Assembly: GCA_023627715.1 (NCBI GenBank)
Contig: JAMAHW010000006.1
Span: 248,001-312,000, forward strand
Direction: 5' to 3'
Origin: Periconia sp. R9002
Taxonomy: Eukaryota; Ascomycota; Dothideomycetes; Pleosporales; Periconiaceae
Length of the DNA: 64,000 nt
A program made the position numbers and the translations under genes. The first letter of the stretch is position 1; every line of letters starts with the position of its first letter. The notes under the pieces are model-generated. The model worked only from the letters and a program-made list of their open reading frames with translations, was not told the DNA's origin and made no database searches. This document shows positions 10,150 to 25,153 of the stretch, piece after piece.

Positions 10150-11297
10150 TCTTCTTATTTGCCTCTGCTGTTTTATTCTACATTTGTTTTAAAAGAAAAT
10201 TGGTAATGTGTTTTGAGCTAATCAAGAGACCTTCACTTTTTCCGTGTAAGAAAGGCATGAAGGGAAGAAATTCGTGGGGGAATAGTTATGCCGGACGAAG
10301 AGAAAGAGTCGTTGAAGCAACGAAGAAAGAAGATACATCTGTAGCACACGGGCACAGATTCTCTTCCCCCCACCAAAGATGCGGACAAACGAGCGAATGA
10401 CGACAATGGCGACGAGGACGGTCACTTACAACGACGTTTTACCGACAACAGCGATGATCAGACCGGCAAAATCATGGGTCGGTCTTTGTATAAAAAGTAG
10501 GAAAAGTACGGGAAAGGTAAAACAAGCAAGGAAATATTATTCTAACAAACTGAGAAAAAAAGAAGAACAAATGAAATATCAATCTGCTGCATATTGGCGC
10601 GGAAATCATGACTTTTGGCTTCCCATAGTCTACTAGATCCCCAGGTGCATTTTTGTTTTCTTTTTTCTGTGTGTGGAACTGAAAGTTTATTTGTGACGAA
10701 GATGGTCCAGCAAGCCCTCGACTCACTATCAATCTGACATTCGTCACTCCCTGAGGTCATATCTTTGTAGGTTTTGTAAGTACAAATAGCCAATATCAGC
10801 GTCAATCAGTAGATTAGGCCCGGTCGATCTTTTGATCAACAGGTATAACGTTGCGTGAAATCATCACGTGCACACATCAGAGGACGGAAAGACCACCGAC
10901 ACGTATATCAACACCAAAGAAGTCAACAAAGATGTAATAATAAAAAAGTTACTGTTTTTCTACCAAGATACTGTCTGTCCTTGCCGTGATATAATACATA
11001 CAGAAAAAAGAAATAGATGGGTTCGTTCATGAAAGAGAGGAATGAGGGGGTGTTGTTGTGTGTCGACGACGACAACGAATAGGGGGCTTTGCTTGCTGCC
11101 ATGCTAAATATGCAAATACCGACCAGGAGTTGTTTATAAACCGACTATTGATAGTCAAAGAAAGGTAGGTAAAACGCCTCAATTTCGCCCATATTCATTT
11201 TGGAGAGATGAATTGCCCCCGCAGAAGCAATTCTTGATATCTTCAACCTTGATTAATTCCCTTTTCTTTTCACGGTCCCCTTTTCTTACCTACTGCT
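10150..11297. other. Convergent AT-rich intergenic region
   Basis: 3' flanks of the membrane-protein gene and of yme1. Sequence is AT-rich with long A and T runs. ATCACGTG occurs at 10863-10870. No gene is seen; the 85-90-codon frames are low-complexity. Confidence 0.4.
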
Positions 11298-13681
11298 CTA
11301 CCTATCGTCCGTCTGCGCCGACACTCCACCCTCGCCCGAGCCACGCACCGGCGGCTGTATTGAAGGTGGGAGCGGGATTTCTGGTAGTTTGATTTGAGCA
11401 TCCGACATCGCCACCATGCGCTCTGGGAGTGGCTCGCCCTTGATCACCTTGACAATTTCCTCCTTGTCCAAGGTCTCATACTGGACCAGTCCTTTAGCCA
11501 AGGCATCCAGTTCTGGTCGCTTCTCGAGTAGGAGCTTCTTGGCACTTTCTTTGGCCTCGTCGATTAGGCGCCGCACTTCGTTGTCGATGAGGCGTTTGGT
11601 CTCGGGCGAAACTTGTTCGTAGTTAGATCGGAAGTCGACGTTACCGAGAAGATCCGAGAAACCGAACGATGTGACCATCATGTATGCGAGGCGGGTTGCT
11701 TGTTCGATGTCACCGGACACACCATCGCCGACGGAATCTGGGCCAAAAGCAATTTCTTCCGCCATCTTACCGCCCATGGCGATTTGCAATTGATATATGT
11801 ACTGTTGGCGGGAACGATGATGCTCCTCTTGCGGAAGGAAGTACGTGACACCGGCAGTTTGACCTCGGGGCAAGATGGTGGCCTTGTGCAGTTGGTTGAA
11901 GCCCTTAGTGTAAAGTCCAACTAGAGTATGCCCGCCCTCATGGTACGCAGTCTGCAGTTTGTCGGCAAGTGGAACGAACCGACTCTTTCTCTCTGCGCCC
12001 ATGGATATCCTGTCTTTTGCCCACTCAAGATCTAGCAACGTAACAACCTGTTGGTGGCGTTTCGAGGCTTGAATTGCAGCCGTGTTCGCCAGATTTTCAA
12101 GTTCAGCACCCGAGAAACCAGGAGTGCCCCGGGCAATTGTAGAGAGGTCGACATCAGGTGAAATCCGTATCTTTTTCATGTGGTGCTTCAGAATGGCTAG
12201 ACGACCCGTGACATCCGGTAGCTCAACCTGAACGTGTCGGTCAAAACGACCAGGTCGGAGCAAAGCTTTATCGAGGATTTCCGGGTGGTTAGTGGCAGCA
12301 ATAAAGATTACACCAGTAGATTGATCGAAACCGTCGAGGTCGTTCAGAAGCTGGTTCAAAGTCTGGCGGTGGTAATTGGCGTCGCGCGATTTACGCTTGC
12401 CACCTATAGCATCCAACTCATCAATGAACACAATGGCAGGAGCTTTGGATCGAGCGGTGCTGAAGAGCTCGCGGACGCGCTTGGCACCAACTCCAACGTA
12501 TACCTCGTCAAATTCAGAACCAGACATGTAGAAGAAAGGAACACCCGCTTCACCCGCGACAGCACGGGCTAGAAGGGTTTTTCCAGTACCGGGAGGTCCA
12601 ATGAGAAGTACACCTTTTGGCAATCGGCCACCAAGTTTGTTGTAACGATCCGGGTTTTTCAAGAAGTCGACAATATCAGTGAGCTCTTCCTTAGCTTCAT
12701 CGCAGCCCTGCACATCGCTGAAACGGGTAGTCTGATGCTCCGGGCGGACCTCAGCAGTTGTACCACCACCGACCTTTTTCATGAAGCCGCTGGTCTCAAC
12801 GAACAAGGAGACGAGGATCATAGCAAAGTAAACGGCAACAGCCAGACCAGCAATCCAACGAACCCACTTGAAAATCGTAGATCCGAGCGATTCTTCGACA
12901 ACAACGTATAATGGGTCAGACTTAGCACCGTTGCCAGACTTGAGCTTGCCAATCGCGCCACCGCCTGCGCGGGCGCCAATAGCTTGTCCAACAGCTTGAA
13001 GGTTCTGAGGAGGTATTCCGCCCGCATTTTGCCCAGCGACATCCGATTGACCAGTCTGCTCCAATGCCTGGCGATAAGCCGCCTCCACGGCCACGTTGGT
13101 TGCAAACCTGCCAGTTCCATGCCTCTCTATGATGATCTGTGGAAGTTTTGCCTTGAGTAGTGCGTTGTAGAAGTTCGCTTGGTACATCGCATTGTTCGGA
13201 TAGTTGTTGGCATCACGCTCGTAGCGGGCAAGTTGGCTCGGTGACGGGCGGCCGCCAAACATAAATCGACGCTGTGCAAGTCCCAATCCTACATTGCCTG
13301 TCTTGGGGAAATGACGCACGATGGAGGCGGAATCAAGGCGGGAGGAGGTGGAATATTGCCTGCCCATGCATGTGGCAAACGGTGTATTCGAAGCAAAGGG
13401 GTTACAGAGTCGCAGCGCATTCCGTGGTACTGGAAGTTGTTAATCATTACATACTCTACACGAGATTTGATAACAAACCAGCAGATGTTGAGCCTCTGGC
13501 GGCGCTGGGTACGATTCGGAAAGCGCTTGAAGATGGTGCTCGACGCAATAATGATATGACATTCTAATCATTTGTCAGTACATGTGTGAGTATGTCACCT
13601 CGCGGCATCGGAGGACGTGGCGGCAAGACCGGCCAGAGTTTGAGAACTCACATGGACAGCGACAGGAGCCTGGGAAGACAT
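11298..13681 (-). CDS. yme1: Mitochondrial i-AAA protease Yme1 (FtsH family)
   Basis: Exons 13652..13681, 13479..13563 and 11298..13429 encode 748 aa, close to yeast Yme1. The two small 5' exons add [10 protein letters not shown] and an Arg/Ser-rich stretch ([16 protein letters not shown]) that fit a mitochondrial presequence. One transmembrane helix lies near residues 227-249 ([20 protein letters not shown]). The AAA module has Walker A GPPGTGKT (about 316-323), Walker B VFIDELDA (372-379) and arginine-finger region RPGRFDR (430-436). The M41 zinc site is HEGGH (535-539), with the distal Asp in [14 protein letters not shown]. The enzyme is an ATP-driven quality-control protease of the inner membrane facing the intermembrane space. 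It is divergent from the RraA-like gene. Confidence 0.96.
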
Positions 13682-14330
13682 ATTGACCGTTGTTGCGGCA
13701 GACGCCGCGTGTATGAACTGAACAACCAAATTAGAGATAGTTAGATGGGAGGCGCATCGGTGTATATGCTTAACGATGGCGCGGCTTCAATGTCGCCAGA
13801 AGCAGATGGGGCTTCATGGAAGCCGCCGTAGATCGCGGCTTGGCGCACATCACGTGAGAGAACTTTCACCTCGCTCAGCCCATCCACCTTCAGCTCTGGC
13901 TCTTGACCCAGAGTAAACAGCAAGTGATTTGATAATTTGATTGATGGGATACATAATAATGCGTAGACACATATTATAGGTATTAAACGTATGCAGCATC
14001 TACATGTATGTATCATTGATGTCCGGTATCACCACACCGGGCTAGCTAATAATGAGAGCCATTTAGCAATAGATCCAATGGTAGATCCAGTGGTAGTATC
14101 AGGAAATAACCATAGTTGAACCTCGGCTATGAGGCTTTACCAAATTCTTAAGTTCCTTGCAACGTACATATATTCACTCAGGACCCAAGGTCTCGGGGAG
14201 AGGGGCCAACCCCGCTTAGAGCTATACTTCACATCAATGCCTTACATGCCCTGGAGCTCTAAACCATCGAAGCATAATCCACACGCCAGTCGTCTCGATC
14301 AATCACAGGCCTCGCAGAAGTAGAATCAAT
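13682..14330. promoter_or_regulatory. Divergent promoter, yme1 and RraA-like gene
   Basis: No gene is visible in 649 bp. An ATCACGTGA E-box sits at 13849-13857, about 170 nt upstream of the yme1 start. The rest is AT-rich. A 91-codon minus-strand frame (13741-14016) has no recognisable features. Confidence 0.45.
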
Positions 14331-15149
14331 ATGGCATCTCCTCGGTGGGACGCACTATCCCGTTACACAGCCTGCGATGTACGATACGCCTATGCTTCCC
14401 CTATTGCCTGTCATGTTACTAAAATCATGATAGATCGCAGATGCGCTTCTAAAGCTTGGAGTCTCCGGAGCCGGGCACCTACCTCGTATAGGTGAGCATC
14501 TAGAAATGCGATCCACGGCTGGAGAAATTGCACTGGTAATAACTAACGTCTCCCACAAGCGAGAAGTACCAGAGTAGCACCTGAAAAGGTCATCGCACCA
14601 GCATCCACTTTCCTCATGGCACCCAAAGCCACGCCGTCTTTTCCTAACTCTACCCCATTGCCAGAAAACTTCCCAAAGTCCAACCTTGCAGACGCCGGCC
14701 CTTACGCGGATCATACAGAGCCCAATACGATTGTCGTCATTAGCCAACCGAAAGGACAGGACTGTGCGGTGGTCGGTGGGATAATGGCAGCCCGCATGAA
14801 ACAATTGGGTGCACTGGCAGTTCTTGTAGACGGACGAGTCCGGGATTTAGAGGATCTAGCGAAGACAGGTTTACACGTCTGGTCTCAAGGGACCTCAATC
14901 GTCGGTGCTGGAGCGCAAACTAAATTCCACGCAAAGAATGTGCCGATTCAGGTAGGAAATACTATTGTGGAGCCTGGCGATATAATCATGATGGATCCGG
15001 CGGAGAATGGGGCTGTTGCTATCCCCAAGGGGAAGCTCGATGAGGTTTTAGAGATGCTGCCGAAGATAGTGGCAGCGGATGAGAAAGTGCTTGAGGACGT
15101 AAAGCAAGGTGTACCCGTAGCGGAGGCATTCAAGCGACATAGATCATGA
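14331..15149 (+). CDS. RraA-like aldolase / oxaloacetate decarboxylase
   Basis: Three exons, 14331..14378, 14434..14491 and 14560..15149, encode 231 aa. The protein starts MASPRWDALSRYTACD, and the conserved Cys-Asp-x-x-Asp-Ala segment is rebuilt across intron 1 as CDIADALLKLG. The RraA fold signature is present: QDCAVVGGIMA (Gly-Gly about 108-109), LGALAVLVDGRVRD (Asp126, Arg128, Arg130, Asp131), and GDIIMMDPAENGAVAIP. In yeast YER010C and bacterial relatives these residues bind pyruvate enolate and a divalent metal and catalyse cleavage of 4-hydroxy-4-methyl-2-oxoglutarate and decarboxylation of oxaloacetate. The physiological substrate in fungi is not settled. No targeting signal is obvious. 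Confidence 0.9.
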
Positions 15150-15409
15150 TCATGCTTCGGGTGATCACAGAGGATAATTTTCTAAAATCCAACATGATAA
15201 CAATCATGGAATACAACATTAAATCTTGTGTTGAAATGGGCCAGTGAGGATGAAGCTATTTTCCATGACGCTGACTAAGCTATGCCCAAATTCCTCGATC
15301 CCAGTCCCGGTTCCAACCTCTCTTGACAAGCTTCAGACCCTCCACCGTCAACCTACCACCACACCACCAACCCGTCCTTAAATCGGCCAATTGACACCCC
15401 GCCGCCATA

Positions 15410-16093
15410 ATGGGACTTACCGACTTCATCACCGATGTCTGGGAGACTTTCTCACACCCCTCGCCCGACGCCGAGGCTCCACCACAAGGCGGTGTCTCGA
15501 CCGACTCACCTGCTTCCGGCACCGAGGAGCAGTCCGACGAGGAGGCCGAAGTGAACAAGGAGGATGCTAAGAGCGACGAAGACAGCGGCGAGCAGGGACA
15601 CAGGCCCAGTGATGACGGTGGTGATGAGGAAGAGGAAGAAGAGGAGGAGGAGGAAGAGGAAGAATTGGTTGATCCCAAGGAGACATTCGAGAAGGGTGAG
15701 TGAGCTTTTCAACGGTTCCTGTCGCAATTTAATGTTGCTATTATCGGCCCGAGATGATTTCTTCAGTGGAGTTGATGGGTTTAATCGTTCAATTGCGTTG
15801 CGTGGTGGCTGGACAACGCTCCGCGGCGATCAGAAGTTGTACTGACAACATCAAACAGAATGCGAGAGCTCCAAGCAGTGCTCACCCGCTAAGCACCACT
15901 ATGACGAGTGCGTTGAACGCGTAACAGGCCAGATCGACAACGAGGGCAAGGCAAAGGAGGACTGCGTCGAAGAATGTAAGCTATCTGCTTGTTGCACACT
16001 CGCCCAGGTCCCTCTGACAAGTGTCTAGTCTTCCACCTTGCTCACTGCGCAACTCAATGTGCTGCCCCCAAGCTCTTCGCTGCCCTCAAGTAA
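15410..16093 (+). CDS. qcr6: Cytochrome bc1 complex subunit 6 (hinge protein)
   Basis: Exons 15410..15695, 15859..15975 and 16029..16093 encode 155 aa. After MGLTDFITDVWETF comes a very acidic region with an uninterrupted Glu run (about residues 74-87). The C-terminal helical hairpin holds paired cysteines: CESSKQCSPAKHHYDECVE, then EDCVEEFFHLAHCATQC, ending APKLFAALK. This is the UCR hinge family: the acidic subunit of complex III on the intermembrane-space side that helps cytochrome c dock to cytochrome c1. Intron 1 (163 nt) and intron 2 (53 nt) both contain stops, so the long first frame alone misses the diagnostic domain. Confidence 0.94.
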
Positions 16094-16421
16094 AGTCGCT
16101 TTCTCCTCCCAAATTATCTCGCGAACAAACGACACGATCCACGGTGGGGGAAATGGATTCGGTCACACGACATTTGCACGCAACCACTGGACAATTGTAA
16201 ATACCACCGAAGACCTGTTTAGAATATCATGTATTATTCTCGCCCAGTTAGCTCCTACATGCGTTGTGATTATGGACAGACGCCAGTGCTATAGTCACAT
16301 ACAGTTAATGGCATTAGAATGACGGAACTAACGAGTCCTCTCACGGCCACATCCCATGCCTGGTATCTTCATATATACATAAATAGAAAGCACGGAAGGT
16401 AACACAAAGTCGTAAAGAAAT
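16094..16421. other. Short convergent intergenic region
   Basis: 3' flanks of qcr6 (+) and the MFS gene (-). A TATATACATAAATA stretch near 16371-16384 may belong to 3' end formation. Nothing else seen. Confidence 0.4.
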
Positions 16422-18286
16422 CTATCCCTGTGGACGAACCCCCTCACCCTCTATGCTGCGTTCATCCACCTCCAATCGCCCCTGCCCGTGTGCTAAGCCT
16501 AACCGCTTAACACCCAGTGCTAAAGGAAAAGGAGCCACGACCATGGCAACCACCCCTTGGAACACCAACGAATTGTACATGTTCCCAGGTGGCCTACTAC
16601 TTCCCCCCTGTCCTCTCCCCATCTCTCTAACATGCTCAAGATTGACCTCGCGTTGGTCTTTCAAAGCGTTCATAACAACAATGAACACACCGCCAAGTAA
16701 CTGGCCCAACGCCCAAGTAATAGTAGATCCCACCTCAGGGCTAGCTGGGAATGTAATCTCAACCAAATACTCGAGTGCAACTGGCAGCACGGCGAAGGAT
16801 GCAGCACCAATAATAGCGCTGAGCACATACGGAGCCGCGAGCCCTCGCGTCTGGGGTGCCCATATCAAGCACAAATATGCAATGGACGTGACTGTACACA
16901 GCACTTTGATACCTGTAAGATACGCATGCGTGCGATCAAACACCGGACTCATGACCGCAGCTGAAACAAGACCCACGACAATGAGCACGGCTCCACAGAT
17001 GCCAGCCTCATCTTCAGTGAAGCCATACGGGTACAAGATCTGGTTGATGAGCGAGGAGTAAGCGTTGAAAAGACCGGTATAGGCGGCAAACACCACGCCG
17101 ACAATCCAGGCGGGCGGCGAGCGCGAAATCGCGCGGAGGGAGGGGATGACGGCGGTTTTGGGGATGCTGGAAGAGGCCGAGGGGGGCGTGGGTGGGAGGC
17201 GCGGGATGAAGATGGAGGGGATGGCTGCGACGGTGGAAATGATGGAGATGTAGAGTACGATGTCTGGAATGGAGCCTAGGAAAGGGTTGACGAGTTGGGC
17301 GACCTATTCAATCTCCGAATTAGTATATCAATACTGTATGTGATGTGTTTCGCAACAGAGAAAAAGGACTTACAGCTCCACCAAAAGGATTCGCAAGCGA
17401 TGATAGCGCCGTCGCACCCACTCTCCCTCGCTCCGTGAACCACAGATCAGAATACCGCGTCGGCGCTGCGAGAACGAATGGCTGCGCCAGTCCAGTGACT
17501 ATCTGTCCGAACATGACGACGCCGAAGTGGCCGCCCGATGCTTTCGTTCCGGCATATCGAATCCAATTGCCGACCAAGAGGAAAACGGAGGCGACTACGA
17601 TGGATTCTTTGGGGTTGCGGTTTAGAGTCCATATTACGACACTGGCAAAGTTAGAAGGCTTATTGAGGTTGTGAGCATAGTGAAGGGCGGGTGGGACTAA
17701 CGGTGTCATAACAACGAACGAGAACAGGAAACCTGTGCTCAACCAGTTGATGGCGGTTTCCGTGACGTCGAAATACGCGGCTGCTGTCGTTGAGACGGGC
17801 GCGAATGTTAACCACTAGAATTGCTCGACGGGTCAGTTTCATGTTTTCTATTTCTTGCGCTTGCGCTTGCGCTTGTTGTCATCTTCCAACGGCTTTTCGT
17901 ATCAAGCTAGCGAGCGAGGTGAAGCGGGAACTCACATCCCAAGAGATGACAATGTTCAAAAGCACTAATTGCGCAAGACCGAACCACCTTCGTTTATACA
18001 CCTTGTAGTGCGTATGATGATGGTGTTCGTGACCGCTTCTATGCTTCTTCCTTCTTATATTCCACCATCTTGTATCCCGAGGCGCGCCGGTCGCATCCGG
18101 AGGTTGAGCAGCAGTAACATCGTCAACGTCGCTGGAGCCATGATCTTCCCCAGCACTCTGCGGTTCTGACGACGGGCCGCCGACCGTGCGCTGTGTGTCC
18201 TCTCGCTCAATAGGGTCCTCGTTGTACTTCACGCCATCCTTGCTGGTATTGCTCGTCTCGCTGTCGTGTTGCGATGCGACTTCCAT
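16422..18286 (-). CDS. Major facilitator superfamily transporter, FLVCR/SLC49-like
   Basis: Four exons, complement(16422..17303, 17374..17641, 17702..17814, 17936..18286), give 537 aa. The start MEVASQHD is the first ATG in frame. The N-terminal ~95 residues are cytosolic and polar with a His-rich patch (HRSGHEHHHHTHYK), followed by about twelve hydrophobic segments. The first helix is rebuilt from exons 1-2 (LAQLVLLNIVISWD then WLTFAPVSTTAAAYFDVT). Conserved-looking loops are INWLSTGFLFSFVV, LVGNWIRYAGT and GQIVTGLAQPFVLAAPTRYS. This pattern resembles the SLC49 group (FLVCR, DIRC2) and fungal relatives listed only as general MFS carriers. Intron 17642..17701 (60 nt, GTTAGT, TTCTAAC, TTTGCCAG) is 3n and stop-free; splicing joins VVMTP to VVIWTLN, which restores the helix. 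The substrate is unknown; haem or choline is known for animal SLC49 members. Confidence 0.85.
17854..17875. repeat. CTTGCG hexanucleotide repeat in intron
   Basis: About 3.7 perfect copies of CTTGCG lie within the first intron of the MFS gene (17815..17935). Confidence 0.85.
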
Positions 18287-19574
18287 TGAGCTCTGATGAC
18301 GCCAGTCCGTCCGGGGTAGGTATCTGTTGCTTCGGCTGATATCACACCATGCGCTGCAAGACAAGAACAATTCGAATGCGCTGCTTTCTACGCGCAAGTG
18401 TAGCCGCGTCGTTCTACAGTAAAAGACCGCCCGCGGTTCTGTAGTAGTGTAACAATCCTCTTATACGCTGATAACAAGACGAACAGGATGTACAATCAGG
18501 CGTCGCGTGCCGTTGCTCCCATGTACGTCGTAACTCGGTTAGAGGCGAGCTCGCTCGCTGACTGGACAGAGAGATAAATTATGATACCGCAACACGGACC
18601 AATTCCTCAAAGGGGGGTGCGAATGCGGGGAAAGTGGTTGGTGTGTGTCCCAAAGGAGTGCAATGAACGAGATAGCAGATTGATGGCGATCGGCCTCGCA
18701 TGTGAAAACAGGAATCGAACTTGTGAACGTGGAATTTTGTCAGCGATAGGTACATGTTAAAAGATATTTGCGTGGATACTGGGAGACATATATTTGTTTG
18801 TTGTTTCGGGGTTGCCGTCGTCGTGCTAGACTACATGGACTTAGTGGCGCTATGGCATTAGGTACTGTAAACCTTAGTAGAGCCGGAATCCGTAAGCTAC
18901 GGAAGTAACTACTTTTTTTTCTGTGGATCAATGATACGATGAGTGGGGAGATTATTGAACATAGTCAACACAGACCCGACCATGATGCGCGTTAATCTGT
19001 AGTTGTAGCGTGCTCGCAGTATTAAAGTAAAGGCGCGGGACCTTCCGCATGGTGCGCATTAGCATTGTAGATCTCCCTTCCACATCAACTGGACGATGGT
19101 TTACGAATCCATGCATTTGATCAGTGGGTTAGGTTAGCATACTAGAGATGAGTGGTACTAAGGACTAGGGGCTCAAGCTAATTAATCGTGTTTGATTTCT
19201 TATAGCAATTAACAAAGATCTACAAATTACCCGCAGATACCGGCAAGTTGATCTCCAACCTCACTTCACAGATCATCAAGCATTTTCAAAGATTCACTCG
19301 ATTTCTACGGACTCTGAGGCTATATACAAAAGTAACGAGCGAAAACGAGGATTTGTATGTAAGCCATGCAACACTCAAGTGCTTAGAATAACTACAGGAG
19401 AAGAGAAAAAATAGTCGCGTCGGCTTCAAAGAGATGGATTTGGACGTTGTCTAAAGTCTTGAAGCTGACAAAGGGCCCAAGCTATGAGTTGCCATACCCG
19501 ATAACCGTCATCTACGACTACATTCTGTTCTCGGGTCAGAAACGATATAACTCTAAGGCCGAAGGAACAACTTA
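18287..19574. other. Intergenic region upstream of MFS gene and downstream of xylanase
   Basis: 1.3 kb with no supported gene. The first ~300 bp upstream of the MFS start are the likely promoter. Beyond 18900 the sequence is AT-rich with short frames only. Confidence 0.4.
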
Positions 19575-23555
<3,981 letters not shown>

Positions 23556-24278
23556 ATGTACCTCACAACCTTCGCAACCCTAACTTTCCTCTTCACAACC
23601 TTCACAACCCTCACAACCTCAACGCCAATCCCCTCCACTTCTACCATCGAGACCCGCGAAGAATCCACCGCCGCCAATGACATCGCAACAACGCACAACC
23701 TCATCGCCCGCGTCGCCCTTCTAGAAAACACACTTCAAGACCTCCTCGCAACAAAGAAGCACATCGAAGCCCGCGGGTGGTGGCCGAAAAAGGGGAACGG
23801 TTGGGGCGCTGGTTCTGGTGCGGGCGGCGGTTCAGGGTACGTTTTGATCTTGATTCCTCGACCCCTTTTTACCTTTCTGTTCTATTCCATCACTGCTTTG
23901 TGCGTCTTCTTGTAGACAGTTTGCTGACATGCGTGGCTTTACAGCGGCGGTGCGATATGCATTGAAGGCGGCGGCTCAGGAGGCGGCTACGGTGCGGGAG
24001 CTGGCGCTGGAGGAGGGGGATACGGGGCCGGAGCTGGCTCAGGGGGATACGGATCGGGAGCTGGTGGAGGAGGATATGGATCGGGAGCTGGCGCGGGAGG
24101 CTATGGGGGTGGTACAGCCGCGGGTTCGGGTGGGTTCGGAGGTGGGTATAAGAAAAATGCAGACGCTGATGCTGCTCCCGCTCCTGCTCCTGCTCCCGCC
24201 GGTGGGGACAAGCCACCCGCGGCCACAGACGATGCCAAAGATGAAGATGCGAAGCCGAAGGCCGAGGATGGTCAGTGA
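23556..24278 (+). CDS. Secreted glycine/tyrosine-rich repeat protein
   Basis: Two exons, 23556..23836 and 23945..24278, give 204 aa. A hydrophobic Thr/Phe-rich signal peptide (MYLTTFATLTFLFTTFTTLT) is followed by a helical stretch (HNLIARVALLENTLQDLLAT) and then WWPKKGNGWGAGSGAGGG. Exon 2 continues in frame with repeated GGYGSGAG/GYGAGAG units (five or six) up to GGFGGGYKK, then an Ala-Pro stretch and an acidic Lys/Asp tail ending KAEDGQ. The exon-2 frame is hidden by a longer overlapping frame without features. The 108-nt intron has GTACGT, a GCTGAC branch site and TTTACAG. Gly-Tyr-Ala repeats resemble structural wall or silk-like proteins; a wall or adhesive role is inference. No GPI signal is seen. 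Confidence 0.7.
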
Positions 24279-25153
24279 ATGTACCGACGACATCATCACA
24301 AGATGTGGACGGCGATGCAGGAACGGGAATAGGGCAAGAAAGGAAAGGAGGGTCTATATGAGGTTTGGACGTTCTTTTCTTTTGTTCTCGGTTTCTTCTC
24401 TTCTCTGTGTCAACGCCTTTTCATACGTATTAGCTTGTTCTGGAGTGTTTCTCACGATTATGATTATGGCTTTTATCGTGGTTAGCTAGTTGTTTAATGT
24501 AATCCATGAGAGCGTTGGAATAGTTCTACTTGCAGACACCACCTGAATATGTATCACGCCCGAAGAAGAACCCACGGTTGAACAATTTCAGCAGATTAAT
24601 TAAGTCTGGTGTAATATCGACTCCAGATGAAAGTTGCAACGCCATGGAACTTCTACTATTCTATTCATCCGATATCAACCCCCCCAAAAAAGCCAGTCAA
24701 GACACCATTAGACCCTCCGCCACGAACCTATAATAACCCATTCGATTGTATATGCTCCCCTGCAAACATGCTCTGTATACGGATACCCCTAGATAGAAAG
24801 GGAAAGGAAAGAAGGTAAGTGTTACCCAAGATAGTAGCAGATAAAGTTCGCGTTACTTAGCTGCGATACATGACGCAGAGAATAGAAGAGAGAAAAGAGT
24901 AGCAAATGCATCCAGACTGGTGGTAAAGATCTTTCCAGTATAACCAACATGCGAACATCCCGCAGATATGCAATATAAGACAAGAAAATTAGAGGGGGAA
25001 ACTGTAGAGGGAACGCTATGCGGATAATCAAATACAAAGAAAATGACAAAACAAGTTGATAACGACAATATTAAAAGGAAATAATTTGTAAGAGATTGAA
25101 GGCTGGAAAAGGTGGGAAAGACTAAGACCCGCACCACTTGGTCAAAGAAAAAA
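24279..25153. other. Convergent intergenic region
   Basis: 3' flanks of the glycine-rich gene (+) and the 1069-aa gene (-). AT-rich with several short frames; nothing recognised. Confidence 0.4.

Noticed and set aside
17320..18397. Uninterrupted reading of the MFS fragments from non-ATG starts
   Set aside because: TTG/GTG starts of the fragments vanish once introns are joined; a single spliced gene with one ATG explains them.
18640..18760. tRNA-like B box (GTTCGATTCC on the minus strand near 18708-18717)
   Set aside because: The flanking T-arm has a mismatch, there is no A box at the right distance upstream and no acceptor stem can be drawn.
23929..24489. 186-codon plus-strand frame
   Set aside because: It overlaps exon 2 of the glycine-rich gene in another frame and is repetitive only because the DNA beneath is a Gly-Tyr repeat.
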